Positions 35,655 through 44,300 of a DNA stretch of 64,000 nucleotides are shown here, piece by piece. The first letter of the stretch is position 1; each line of letters begins with the position of its first letter. This DNA comes from Pseudomaricurvus hydrocarbonicus (GTDB taxonomy: Bacteria > Pseudomonadota > Gammaproteobacteria > Pseudomonadales > Cellvibrionaceae). The translations under genes were made by a program, and so were the position numbers. The stretch covers positions 405,012 through 469,011 of the forward strand of contig NZ_JAAONZ010000004.1 in the NCBI RefSeq assembly GCF_011602365.1, in the 5' to 3' direction. Below the pieces are notes generated by a model. It searched no databases, had not been told where the DNA came from, and saw only the letters and a list, made by a program, of their open reading frames with translations.

Positions 35655-36278
35655 TCACTCAAGAAAATCGCTGGCATCACCACAGCCCTGGCGAATCAAC
35701 TCCGGGGCATCTCCGGTCAAATCCACCACCGTGGTGGCCTCCATGCCACAAAAACCACCATCAATCACCAGTTCCAACTGATGCTCCAGGCTCAAACGAA
35801 TGTCATAAGGGTCAGTCAGCGGCACCGTATCTCCCGGCATGATCAAGGAACTGGTCATCAATGGCTCCCCCAATTCCTCCAGAAGTGCCAGAGCGATAGG
35901 ATTGTCAGGCACGCGCATACCAATAGTTTTACGTTTGGGGTGCATCAACCGCTTGGGCACTTCAGACGTCGCTTCCAGAATGAACGTAAAAGCACCTGGC
36001 GTATGCCCCTTGAGCAGCCGGAAGGTCTGATTATCCACCCTGGCGTAGGTGGCCAGCTCTGACAGGTCCCGGCACATCAACGTGAAGTTATGATGCTTGT
36101 CCAGCTGGCGAATGGCCCTGATACGATCCAGAGCCATTTTGTCGCCTATGTGGCAGCCCAGGGCATAAGCCGAATCGGTCGGATAGGCTACCAGCCCCCC
36201 AGAGCGAATAAGCTCTACGGCCTGCTTTATCAAACGTGCTTGTGGATTTTCCGGATGAATTTGAAAAAATTGAGCCAC
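35655..36278 (-). CDS. YciO-type Sua5/YrdC family protein
   Basis: The 207-residue protein begins (M)AQFFQIHPENPQARLIKQAV from a GTG at 36278, with AAGGGG seven bases before it. This fits E. coli YciO in length and first residues. The frame is open 35 codons further upstream, but that part is not family-like. The YrdC fold motif GGLVAYPTDSAYALGCHIGD and KRKTIGMRVPDNPIALALLE are clear, as is LMTSSLIMPGDTVPLTDPYD. YrdC/Sua5 enzymes make threonylcarbamoyl-AMP for tRNA t6A; YciO paralogues have weak or uncertain activity. It is on the same strand as scpA and the PHP gene. Confidence 0.9.
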   Translation of the reverse strand: MAQFFQIHPENPQARLIKQAVELIRSGGLVAYPTDSAYALGCHIGDKMALDRIRAIRQLDKHHNFTLMCRDLSELATYARVDNQTFRLLKGHTPGAFTFILEATSEVPKRLMHPKRKTIGMRVPDNPIALALLEELGEPLMTSSLIMPGDTVPLTDPYDIRLSLEHQLELVIDGGFCGMEATTVVDLTGDAPELIRQGCGDASDFLE

Positions 36279-36436
36279 AGACTTCCCCTTGCTGACCTGA
36301 ATGACTGACTTACAACAAAAAGACAAAACATGACGCTGGCCCTCGGGCTCACCGACAGCGTAAAGTCCTATAGAATCAATCAATTATATTATTTATCGAG
36401 TTTATAAGTTAACTGTTGTTGTTAACTATTTGAAAT

Positions 36437-37261
36437 CTATGACCACAAATCCCAAACCGGGCGACAATCTTCGGGCAACCCATCAAAGTTGCCAAGCTCC
36501 TGCCAAGGCTGATCCGGTACGTGGAAGTCACTGCCACAAGAAGCGTACAAGCCGTACTTGTTGGCCAGCAGGCGCATATCCCGGGTAACATCGGGAGCCT
36601 GGCGGCCGCTAACCACTTCCATCGCCTGACCGCCAACGGCGACAAATTCCTCTAGCAACCGCCCCAGCTTCGTTCGGGTCATCTTGTATTTATCCGGATG
36701 AGCCACAACGGCAACCCCACCCGCCGCAACGATCCAGCCGACCGCCTCTTCAATGGACGGCCATATCTGCTTGACGTCCCCCGGCTTACCGCTCCCCAGG
36801 TATTTTTTAAAGGCCTGATCCATGCTTTTGACATGGCCCGCCTCAATCAGGAATTTGGCAAAGTGAGGCCGGCCGAGAACCCCCCCGTCGGCTTTGGCCT
36901 TAGCCCCTTCCAAAGTACCCGGCATGCCCAGTTTGGCCAATTTGGCAGCAATTTTCTCAGCACGAATTTCGCGATTGTTGGACTGTTGCTCAACGGCGGC
37001 CACCATGGCCGGGTGATCAGGGTCTATATTTAACCCGACTATGTGAATACCTGTGCCATTCCACAGGCATGAGAACTCAATTCCCGGCAAAAGACGAATA
37101 CCTTCTTCGGCCGCCGCGTTGCGGGCTTCTCCGATTCCGCTGACCGTATCGTGATCAGTCAGGGCTAAAACCGTCACGCCTTGCATTTTAGCCCTCGACA
37201 CCAACGCCTGAGGACGTAAAATACCATCTGAACAAAGACTGTGAGAATGTAGATCGTGCAA
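36437..37261 (-). CDS. PHP domain phosphoesterase (RNase AM/TrpH type), TTG start
   Basis: The 274-residue PHP protein has metal ligands in HDLHSHSLCSDG at the very N-terminus and LALTDHDTVSG, then GIEFSCLWNGTGIHIVGLN. The start is TTG at 37261: a stop codon lies four codons upstream in frame (the TAA of CATAAGGA), AAGGA sits six bases before TTG, and there is no ATG. E. coli YciV of this group trims RNA 5' ends and digests 3'-phosphoadenosine 5'-phosphate. It is divergent from the VC0807 gene and lies upstream of yciO on the same strand. Confidence 0.9.
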   Translation of the reverse strand: MHDLHSHSLCSDGILRPQALVSRAKMQGVTVLALTDHDTVSGIGEARNAAAEEGIRLLPGIEFSCLWNGTGIHIVGLNIDPDHPAMVAAVEQQSNNREIRAEKIAAKLAKLGMPGTLEGAKAKADGGVLGRPHFAKFLIEAGHVKSMDQAFKKYLGSGKPGDVKQIWPSIEEAVGWIVAAGGVAVVAHPDKYKMTRTKLGRLLEEFVAVGGQAMEVVSGRQAPDVTRDMRLLANKYGLYASCGSDFHVPDQPWQELGNFDGLPEDCRPVWDLWS

Positions 37262-37356
37262 GCGAATTCCTTATGGGATAGGGCTTTAGGCGCATTCAAG
37301 AACATCTCAACGTCACTACTGCCCTTAAACTGGCTCCATTATCTCTGAGTTTCGCA

Positions 37357-38070
37357 ATGACACAAGCTGTAAATCAACCGAAAAGTGAACCCAAACGCGA
37401 AAGCCTACTGCTAAATCTGCTGCTGAACATCGTCATTCCCACGGTCATTTTGACCAAGTTCAGCGGGCCAGAAGCACTCGGCACCCAGTGGGGAATCGTC
37501 GTCGCGCTGGCTTTCCCCATCATTTATGGCCTTAACGACTTCAGACGCTCGGGCAAGGTAAACCTGTTTTCAGCCCTGGGCGTGCTGAGCATCTTCCTCA
37601 CGGGGGGGATCAGCCTGCTGGAACTGGATCCCAAGTACATTGCCATCAAAGAAGCCGGCATTCCCGCCCTGTTTGGCCTGGCCACCGTCATCTCACTCAA
37701 AACCCGGTTTCCGCTGGTGAAGACCTTCCTTTACAACGACAAGATTTTGCAGGTGGATAAAGTGGCCGAAGCGCTCAAACGCAAAGGCAACGAATCCGCA
37801 TTTGACGGTGCGCTGGTCAATGCCTCTTACCTCATCGCTATGTCGTTCTTTTTGTCCTCGGTGCTCAATTACGCCCTGGCCAAATACCTGTTGGTCAGCC
37901 CCCCGGGGACAGAGGAGTTTAATGCCGAGCTCGGAAAAATGACTGCATTAAGCTTCCCGGTGATAGCAGTACCGGCGACCCTCGTCATGATGGGCGCGCT
38001 CTTCTACCTGTTCAGCCGAATCAAGCACCTGACCCAGCTGGAACTGGATGACATTTTGATCCAGCAGTAG
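37357..38070 (+). CDS. VC0807 family membrane protein
   Basis: The 237-residue protein has about five or six hydrophobic segments: LLLNIVIPTVILTKFSG, IVVALAFPIIYGLNDF, LFSALGVLSIFLTGGIS, ALFGLATVISL, LIAMSFFLSSVLNYALAKYL and FPVIAVPATLVMMGALFYLF. FPIIYGLNDFRRSGKVNLFS and SLKTRFPLVKTFLYN are VC0807-family features. Function unknown. It is divergent from the PHP gene and followed by yciI, an order I recall from pseudomonads. Confidence 0.85.
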   Translation: MTQAVNQPKSEPKRESLLLNLLLNIVIPTVILTKFSGPEALGTQWGIVVALAFPIIYGLNDFRRSGKVNLFSALGVLSIFLTGGISLLELDPKYIAIKEAGIPALFGLATVISLKTRFPLVKTFLYNDKILQVDKVAEALKRKGNESAFDGALVNASYLIAMSFFLSSVLNYALAKYLLVSPPGTEEFNAELGKMTALSFPVIAVPATLVMMGALFYLFSRIKHLTQLELDDILIQQ

Positions 38071-38181
38071 TCTTTCCGCCTTCAAAAGACCGATTTTTAA
38101 CCCCTCATGGGGCATTGCTTTCGCCTAGCGGTTACTGCAAGCCCCCTGATGGAAGATCACACTCAATAATGGACACGCCTC

Positions 38182-38487
38182 ATGAGCCTCTTTTACGCCA
38201 TCATCAGTGAAGACATCCCCCATAGCCTGCCGCTGCGCAAACAGGCCCGTGGTGCTCACCTGGCCCGCCTGGAAGCCTTAAAAGCAGAGGGTCGCCTTCT
38301 GATCGCCGGACCGCACCCCGCCATTGACAGTGAAGACCCTGGCGAGGCTGGTTTTACCGGTAGCCTGGTGGTGGCGGAATTCAGCTCTTTGGAAGACGCT
38401 CAAAAATGGGCCGACGCCGACCCTTACATCGAAGCGGGCGTTTACGCCAAAGTCGTCGTCAAGCCCTATAAAAAAGTACTTCCTTGA
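38182..38487 (+). CDS. YciI family protein
   Basis: The 101-residue protein is a full YciI-like ferredoxin-fold domain: [20 protein letters not shown] and [20 protein letters not shown], then [40 protein letters not shown] and the end [12 protein letters not shown] follow. The conserved His (GPH) and Asp pair are thought to form an active site, but no reaction is known to me for this subgroup. It follows the VC0807 gene and precedes the SH3 protein by 283 bp of gene-free sequence in which I recognise nothing. Confidence 0.9.
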   Translation: MSLFYAIISEDIPHSLPLRKQARGAHLARLEALKAEGRLLIAGPHPAIDSEDPGEAGFTGSLVVAEFSSLEDAQKWADADPYIEAGVYAKVVVKPYKKVLP

Positions 38488-38770
38488 GGTAGCCATAGCG
38501 CAACTTGTTGCCACTTTAACCGGGGGGTGTTGCCCCCTGTACCAGGTACCCACGACAGCCCCAGGCGCTAGACCATCAGACCCTGGCCTTAAATGGTCCC
38601 AAGGGGTAAACCGGATGGTGCCATCAGCACTGAAAGCCAGTTTGCCGACAAAACGCTATGCTTATCGCGCTAATGACAGCTTATGCCGGCTATTTGTGAG
38701 CAAGTTGACAAGCATTTATGTTCATTTACAGTAGGCTTCGCCTCCACGAACCAACAACCCGGAAAACCTT

Positions 38771-39445
38771 GTGAAACAGATTATTACCTTAATCATCTCT
38801 ACCGCGATTGCCCTGTGCTTTTCGATCCATACCGTTGCCGCCGAATACCGCTGGGTGGACGACACCCTCTACGTGCCGCTGCGCAGCGGAAAAGGCAACC
38901 AGTATCGTATCCTCGATAAGGGACTGAAAAGTGGAACCCGTTTAACGGTAATCTCCGAGGATGACGAGTGGACAGAAGTAAAGACCAGCAGCGGTGAATT
39001 GGGCTATGTTCGCAGCCAGTATCTTAAGAACACCCCCACCGCCGGGCTGAAATTAGCCACCGCCGAAGCGAACCTGAGCAAGGTGACCGCTGAATACCAG
39101 GCCCTGAAAAAGCAACTCAGCAGCGCCCAGTCCAGTGGCAGCCAATTAAACCAGGAGCTCTCAGAAGCCAACACCCGCATCGCAGAGCTGCAAAGTGAGC
39201 TGACTGAAATCAAGCAGGTGTCGGCCAATGCCATTGGCCTGAATCAGCGCCATCAGGAATTAATGCACGAGCATGAGTTGATGCAAACGGAAGTGGATAT
39301 TCTCAAGGCTGAAAACCAGCGTCTGCAAAACGACACCCAGAATACCTTTTTCCTCTACGGGGCCGGGGCGGTACTGCTGGGAGTGATCCTGACGCTAATC
39401 ATCCCGACCTTGCGCCGCCGTAAGCGATACAGTGAATGGGCTTAA
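38771..39445 (+). CDS. TIGR04211 family SH3 domain protein
   Basis: The 224-residue envelope protein starts with GTG (VKQIITLIISTAIALCFSIH), has a signal peptide ending near VAA, and a bacterial SH3 domain (YRWVDDTLYVPLRSGKGNQY, TRLTVISEDDEWTEVKTSSG, GYVRSQYLKNTP). A coiled coil of about 100 residues follows (LKKQLSSAQSSGSQLNQELS onward), and a C-terminal membrane helix FFLYGAGAVLLGVILTLIIP with basic residues after it. The YgiM/TIGR04211 architecture is exact. It probably sits in the inner membrane with the SH3 domain in the periplasm. Confidence 0.9.
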   Translation: MKQIITLIISTAIALCFSIHTVAAEYRWVDDTLYVPLRSGKGNQYRILDKGLKSGTRLTVISEDDEWTEVKTSSGELGYVRSQYLKNTPTAGLKLATAEANLSKVTAEYQALKKQLSSAQSSGSQLNQELSEANTRIAELQSELTEIKQVSANAIGLNQRHQELMHEHELMQTEVDILKAENQRLQNDTQNTFFLYGAGAVLLGVILTLIIPTLRRRKRYSEWA

Positions 39446-39596
39446 TCGTGTCAGAGGCCCTCTGATTAGCATGACCCTTAACCCAGTCAAACCTGTAAAG
39501 CGCAGTCAAGCCTGGAAAATCAGCCAGAATCGAAGGAATTCCCCGGTGTCTAGCCATATATTGTGTGCACAACCCCGCTGTCGTCACTCATGGAAA

Positions 39597-40193
39597 ATGA
39601 GCTGTCTGCGCCTCGTCCTGCTCGTCGGCATGGCGCTGCTCAGCCTGAGCTCAATGAGCCAGGTCACAGAAACTGCCGTGACGGGAGGGGCCTCAAGCGA
39701 GATCACCGCCAGGCACGTCGAATTGAAAACAGACCTGGGCATTATTTTGATTGAACTCTTTCCCGACAAGGCCCCTGCGACCGTCGCCAACTTTTTGCGC
39801 TACTGTAACGACGGCTTTTACGTCGGCACCATTTTTCATCGGGTCATTCCGGGGTTTGTCGTGCAAGGTGGGGGGATGACCTTCGATTTTGTCAAAAAAG
39901 AGACTCATGACCCTGTCGTCAACGAATCCAACAACGGCTTGAAAAACCGTCGCGGCACCCTGTCAATGGCCAGACTGCCGGACCCTGACAGCGCAACCTC
40001 CCAGTTCTTCATCAATTTGAACCGCAACCGTCACCTTGACCCGCAGAAAGATCAACCCGGCTACACTGTGTTTGCCAGGGTGATTGAGGGAATGGATGTT
40101 GTGGACAAAATGACAGAAGAGCCACAGGGCAAATATCGCGCCCAGGCGCCCGACCTGCCCATCCGCATACTCGCTGTTACCGTCAAACCTTAA
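39597..40193 (+). CDS. cyclophilin-type peptidylprolyl isomerase, exported
   Basis: The cyclophilin domain begins at HVELKTDLGIILIELFPDKA, continues APATVANFLRYCNDGFYVGT, IFHRVIPGFVVQGGGMTFDF, and RGTLSMARLPDPDSATSQFF, and ends with VFARVIEGMDVVDKM. The active-site FHRVIPGFVVQGGG and SATSQFFIN are intact. The ATG at 39597, preceded by GGAAA, gives a signal peptide (MSCLRLVLLVGMALLSLSSM) and a 198-residue protein. The frame runs upstream to 39432, overlapping the SH3 gene's end, but that part looks random. It should catalyse prolyl isomerisation in the periplasm, like PpiA. Confidence 0.88.
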   Translation: MSCLRLVLLVGMALLSLSSMSQVTETAVTGGASSEITARHVELKTDLGIILIELFPDKAPATVANFLRYCNDGFYVGTIFHRVIPGFVVQGGGMTFDFVKKETHDPVVNESNNGLKNRRGTLSMARLPDPDSATSQFFINLNRNRHLDPQKDQPGYTVFARVIEGMDVVDKMTEEPQGKYRAQAPDLPIRILAVTVKP

Positions 40194-40247
40194 CCGCTAT
40201 CGGCACGTTAACAAGACGAACTTTCACTGCCCCAGACAGAGATATTT

Positions 40248-41021
40248 ATGAGCCACGCCAGATCCGCGACTGCCCTGAGTGTTAACCTGAACAAAATTGC
40301 CCTGCTGCGTAACTCGCGTGAGGGCAACTACCCCTCTGTGGTAGAGCACGCCAAAATTTGCCTCGCGGCCGGTGCCGAAGGAATTACGGTCCACCCTCGC
40401 CCGGATCAGAGGCACATACGCCCGGGAGATGTCATGGATTTAAGCGCCCTGGTGCGCCCCCTCGAAGGGATTGAGTTTAATGTAGAAGGCAATCCTTACG
40501 CCGGGGCGATCGGCAGCTATCCGGGGTTCATGGAGCTGATCAACCAGAGCCGCCCCGACCAATGCACACTGGTGCCTGACAGCGACGACCAACTGACGTC
40601 CGATCACGGCTTTGATTTAAAAACCTCTGCCAAACAACTGGAACCCATTATCCGTCAATTGAAAGACTGGAACTGCCGCATCAGCCTGTTTATGGACCCC
40701 GACGTGGAGCAGATCAAGCTGGCCAAGGACATTGGCGCGGATCGTATTGAGCTGTATACCGGCCCCTATGCCGATGCTTACCGCACAAGGTCTGACGATT
40801 TGGATGCCATCTTTGATCAATACGTGACGGCAGCTACTGCGGCGGCTGAGGCCGGATTGGGCCTTAACGCCGGCCACGACCTGGACCTGGAGAACCTGCC
40901 CCGTTTTCGGGAGATCCCCAATTTGCTGGAGGTCTCCATCGGACACGCCCTGACGGTGGATTCGATTGCAATGGGGATGAGCGAAGCGGTTAAACGCTAT
41001 CACCTCATTTGTCAGTCCTGA
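40248..41021 (+). CDS. pdxJ: pyridoxine 5'-phosphate synthase
   Basis: The 257-residue TIM-barrel protein has LSVNLNKIALLRNSREGNYP at the start, the phosphate-binding/active-site AEGITVHPRPDQRHIRPGDV, and FNVEGNPYAGAIGSYPGFME, with Glu and His residues of the active site. QCTLVPDSDDQLTSDHGFDL, ISLFMDPDVEQIKLAKDIGA and GLNAGHDLDLENLPRFREIP finish the pattern. It condenses 3-amino-1-hydroxyacetone phosphate with deoxyxylulose 5-phosphate in vitamin B6 synthesis. No recO or era is next to it, unlike E. coli. A short 14-residue extension gives its slightly larger size. Confidence 0.94.
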   Translation: MSHARSATALSVNLNKIALLRNSREGNYPSVVEHAKICLAAGAEGITVHPRPDQRHIRPGDVMDLSALVRPLEGIEFNVEGNPYAGAIGSYPGFMELINQSRPDQCTLVPDSDDQLTSDHGFDLKTSAKQLEPIIRQLKDWNCRISLFMDPDVEQIKLAKDIGADRIELYTGPYADAYRTRSDDLDAIFDQYVTAATAAAEAGLGLNAGHDLDLENLPRFREIPNLLEVSIGHALTVDSIAMGMSEAVKRYHLICQS

Positions 41022-41227
41022 CCCAGTCATCGACATAGCCAGGGCGCTTAGCGCGCCCACCTCACCCTCAGCGCTCCTTCCCCCCTCGTACCAGCACTCC
41101 GGCAATTCCCCAGCCTGCCCCCTCACTACATCACCCCCAAAAGCTATTGAGAGCCTCTTTTTTGAGCTAAGCTTACACTCAGAATATCAGAACCAAATAC
41201 GGCAATACGGACTCGAGGAAAGCGTTT

Positions 41228-41641
41228 ATGCACTCAATTTTGGTGAAGGATTACATGGACCGAAATACCTGCGCAATATTAATCACCTCTAACATCAAAG
41301 ATGCAGTAGAAGCCATGTTGCGTGGAGGAGTCATCGGAATGCCCGTCATCGACCAGGAGAAAAAGCTGGTGGGATACATTTCTGAACAAGACTGCATGAA
41401 AGAGATGCTCAACGACACCTTTTACTGCGCTGAGTCACCCAGTATTACTAAAGTCATGAGCTCTGAGGTACTCTCCGTCACCCCGGATACCTCGATTCTG
41501 GAAATCGCGGAAAGTATGCTTGACCGGCGCCCCAAGAATTACCCGGTGGTCAGCGAAGGCAAACTGATAGGCATTATCAACCGTTCACACGTGCTCAAGG
41601 CCTTGCTGGAAAACAACAAAGACTGTTATTCCCATAAATAA
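41228..41641 (+). CDS. CBS domain protein
   Basis: The 137-residue protein is made of two CBS motifs and nothing else: DYMDRNTCAILITSNIKDAV with MPVIDQEKKLVGYISEQDCM, and KVMSSEVLSVTPDTSILEIA with NYPVVSEGKLIGIINRSHVL. Such stand-alone CBS pairs bind adenine nucleotides and act as sensors. AGGAAAGCG precedes the start. It stands alone downstream of pdxJ in an otherwise gene-free gap; no partner enzyme is visible. Confidence 0.88.
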   Translation: MHSILVKDYMDRNTCAILITSNIKDAVEAMLRGGVIGMPVIDQEKKLVGYISEQDCMKEMLNDTFYCAESPSITKVMSSEVLSVTPDTSILEIAESMLDRRPKNYPVVSEGKLIGIINRSHVLKALLENNKDCYSHK

Positions 41642-41894
41642 GCCCCTCACCGGAACACTGGCCTGAAAGCCGGTGCAAACAACCAAATACTGAGTCAACG
41701 ACCTCTATTGCCCGCCACCGGCTTTGCTCCAAACAGCCGGTTGAGCGGCCTTACCTTCTATGGTTCCAGGGGGCATCTTACCGCCGCTCCGAACAATTAA
41801 ACCGCCAGTTTCCCAAGAGGCGGTACGGGCTTTATACTGCGCGGCATTGAAACGGATTATGCAGCTCACCGCAAAAGGTAACTCCCCCGACGTT

Positions 41895-42797
41895 ATGAAG
41901 ACATTAAACCTGGTCGGCGCCGGCAAACTCGGGCAAACGCTGGCTCATCTTTGGCATGCGCACGCCACATTTACCATTCAGCAGGTAATAACCCGATCCC
42001 TACCCAGTGCAAAAGCAGCCTGTGAGTTTATTGGTGCCGGTGAAGCCGTCACCTCCGTACAGCAAATGACTCCCGCCAACGTATGGTTGATAGCGACACC
42101 GGACGGCAACATTGCCAAACAAGTCCAGGCGTTGCACAAGAGCCAGTTACTGACTCCGGATACCGTGGTATTTCATTGCAGTGGTGCACTGAACAGTAGC
42201 TGCCTTAAGCCCCAAGCCTCAGAGGTTTACCAGGTTGCGAGCATCCACCCTATCCACAGCTTTGCCACGCCTGCAGAGTCAAAAAACAGTTTTCACGGAA
42301 GCTTTTGCGGTTATGAAGGCCACCCCGAGGCTCTTGCCACATTACTGCCTGCTTTTGAACACATTGGGGCACAACTGTTTGCCATTGATGGCGAGCACAA
42401 AACCCTGTATCACGCCGCCTCGGTCATGGCCTGTAACTATCTGGTCGGTTTGATGGATGCCAGTTTGGAGTGCTTTGAAGCCGCAGGAGTTAGCCGAAAC
42501 CAGGCCCAACAATTGCTTTTACCGATCACCCATCAAACACTGGACAATGCCTTAACCGGTTCACCGGAAGCCGCGTTGACAGGTCCCATCTCTCGCGGGG
42601 ATGTGGACACGGTACGCAACCAACTGCAGCAACTGGCACAGCTAAAGGCCCACAAGCACTCTCTATTGGCCGAGATCTACCAGGTAATGGGGCAACAAAC
42701 TGTCCGGGTGGCAGAAAAACAGCAGCGCAGCGCACCTCCTCAAGACCTGGCTGAGATCAAATCCCTGCTGCAGCAATCCGGTTTCGACACCCAATAG
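41895..42797 (+). CDS. Rossmann-like / DUF2520 domain protein
   Basis: The 300-residue protein starts LNLVGAGKLGQTLAHLWHAH, an NAD(P)-binding Rossmann fingerprint. NVWLIATPDGNIAKQVQALH, VFHCSGALNSSCL, SIHPIHSFATPAESKNSFHG and YHAASVMACNYLVGLMDASL are the usual DUF2520 marks, and GPISRGDVDTVRNQL is near the end. It resembles F420-dependent or ketopantoate-type reductases, but its reaction is unknown. The frame extends 45 codons upstream, to 41760, but the family starts at MKTLNLVGAG. It is a single gene. Confidence 0.85.
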   Translation: MKTLNLVGAGKLGQTLAHLWHAHATFTIQQVITRSLPSAKAACEFIGAGEAVTSVQQMTPANVWLIATPDGNIAKQVQALHKSQLLTPDTVVFHCSGALNSSCLKPQASEVYQVASIHPIHSFATPAESKNSFHGSFCGYEGHPEALATLLPAFEHIGAQLFAIDGEHKTLYHAASVMACNYLVGLMDASLECFEAAGVSRNQAQQLLLPITHQTLDNALTGSPEAALTGPISRGDVDTVRNQLQQLAQLKAHKHSLLAEIYQVMGQQTVRVAEKQQRSAPPQDLAEIKSLLQQSGFDTQ

Positions 42798-42817
42798 GGC
42801 CTCGATTGCAAAAATGT

Positions 42818-42889
42818 GGCTAAGTTAAATGGCAAAAGACGGCTAAGGTTAAATAAGTTAAGGCTAGGGTTAAATAAGTTAAATAGGCC
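42818..42889. repeat. 21-bp direct repeats, GGCTAAGGTTAAATAAGTTAA type
   Basis: Two 21-bp units at 42841-42861 and 42862-42882 differ at one base. A partial unit (GGCTAAGTTAAAT at 42818) precedes them and a remnant follows. They lie between the DUF2520 gene and the SpoU methyltransferase gene. Confidence 0.75.
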
Positions 42890-43025
42890 TTAACGGGAGA
42901 AAGTCCCTGCTAAAAGGCCGCTGGAATACCGTATAATCCGCTACCCAACAGCCTGGTTTGTCTACACCCAACACCGCGCAATTCCGATACCTCTAAATCC
43001 CGATACACCTCGGCAGGACATCAAC

Positions 43026-43802
43026 GTGACCCAGAGTGACAGCGAAAGCTATCTGAAGAAAAAACAATTCTTTAACCAACTGCTCACGGTTTATGGACGC
43101 AAACCGGTGCTGGAAGCCCTGGAAGATCCCGCCACCAAAGTGTATCGACTGCACCTGGCTGAATCCAACCGTCCTGGCGGTATCATAGCGGACATCATAA
43201 AGCTGGCAGAAAACAAACAAGCGGAAATTCTCTATCACGACCGTCAGGCACTCTCCCGCATTTCACGCAACAGCAAGCAAGATCAGGGGGTCGCGGTTGA
43301 CCTGGTGTGTTCCGGCTATCAGGACTATCGGGACTTTCTCAACAGCCCGGCATCCCAGCACGCCGAAATCATTGCCCTGGATCGCATCACCAACCCTCAA
43401 AATCTCGGCATGATCATTCGATCCGTGTGCGCCGGCAGCGCTAAAGCTTTACTGCTTCCGGAAAAAGGCTGCGCCAAGCTGGATGCCCTGGTGATTAAAG
43501 CCAGCGCCGGCACTCTGTTCCGGGCCCCGATTTTACGCTGCCAAAACCTGGCTCAGACTCTGGCAGAATTTCGTGAAAACGGCAGTTCTATTTATGGGCT
43601 ATCGTCACATGCCCCGCATACTCTGGGTGAAATTCCGCACACTGGGGCCAAGGTCTTCGTTCTGGGCAATGAAACGGACGGGGTCTCAGACGAAGTCGCC
43701 AGAGAGTGCAATCAACTGGTAAGCATACCCATGAACAATGGTGTTGAATCCCTCAACGTGGCAGTGACTGCCAGCTTACTGGCTTTCAGAGGTCAACTAT
43801 AA
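43026..43802 (+). CDS. SpoU/TrmH family RNA 2'-O-methyltransferase
   Basis: The 258-residue protein starts with GTG. An N-terminal substrate-binding part (VYGRKPVLEALEDPATKVYR, LHLAESNRPG) is followed by the SPOUT domain with its three motifs: DRITNPQNLGMIIRSVCAGS (motif 1), KVFVLGNETDGVSDEVAREC (motif 2) and SIPMNNGVESLNVAVTASLL (motif 3 with the knot). It methylates a ribose in rRNA or tRNA. It is RlmB-like in architecture, but the exact target cannot be assigned, and G-N-E-T-D-G differs from the usual G-x-E-x-x-G spacing only in side chains. Confidence 0.88.
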   Translation: MTQSDSESYLKKKQFFNQLLTVYGRKPVLEALEDPATKVYRLHLAESNRPGGIIADIIKLAENKQAEILYHDRQALSRISRNSKQDQGVAVDLVCSGYQDYRDFLNSPASQHAEIIALDRITNPQNLGMIIRSVCAGSAKALLLPEKGCAKLDALVIKASAGTLFRAPILRCQNLAQTLAEFRENGSSIYGLSSHAPHTLGEIPHTGAKVFVLGNETDGVSDEVARECNQLVSIPMNNGVESLNVAVTASLLAFRGQL

Positions 43803-43842
43803 GAAGCGCCGCCACCTGACTCCGACCAGCCGCGTCAGGAGC

Positions 43843-43860
43843 CCGGTTCAATCAAACCGG
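43843..43860. terminator. short hairpin after the SpoU methyltransferase gene
   Basis: CCGGTT and AACCGG pair around CAATCA. An overlapping longer-range pairing, CCTGAC/GTCAGG, lies just before. No T-tract follows. The remaining gap to 44300 contains no gene I can support, only the PLD gene leader. Confidence 0.35.
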
Positions 43861-44300
43861 CACTGCCAGCCACCCGCTAACCCAGACATTGGCGGGCCTG
43901 GCTATTTCCAGCCTTGCCCTGCCCCTCTAAGGCAAACCCGACTACAAGCTCGGCTTACAGCCGTCCCGCTACAAGCTCCCCCATGCGCCTGATACCTTGA
44001 ACCACCATAAGCAGTCCTCTTTGGAGTTTGCCCAGCCCTGGGCCTGGCCGGTATTTTCTCCACGGTTGTCTATACTGTTTTAAACGTCGTCCATACGGGT
44101 CCTAATGTCGCAACCCGCTAAACTGAAGGCCCAAACCGGTAAACCTCGGCTGCGGCTGTGATGATCAGCCATCAAGCTGTGCAGCGAGCTTGAAGGTATC
44201 CCCGCGGCACCGAACAGTGATGCTTACCAACTTTAGTCTTTGTCGATCAGGAGTGCATGTACCCCCTATGCCAGCGTCGAATCCCTCTCAAGGCAATTCA

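Noticed and set aside
41042..41058. GC-rich hairpin after pdxJ as terminator
   Set aside because: GGGCGC/GCGCCC pairs, but no T-tract follows and the stop is 20 bp away; too weak to list.
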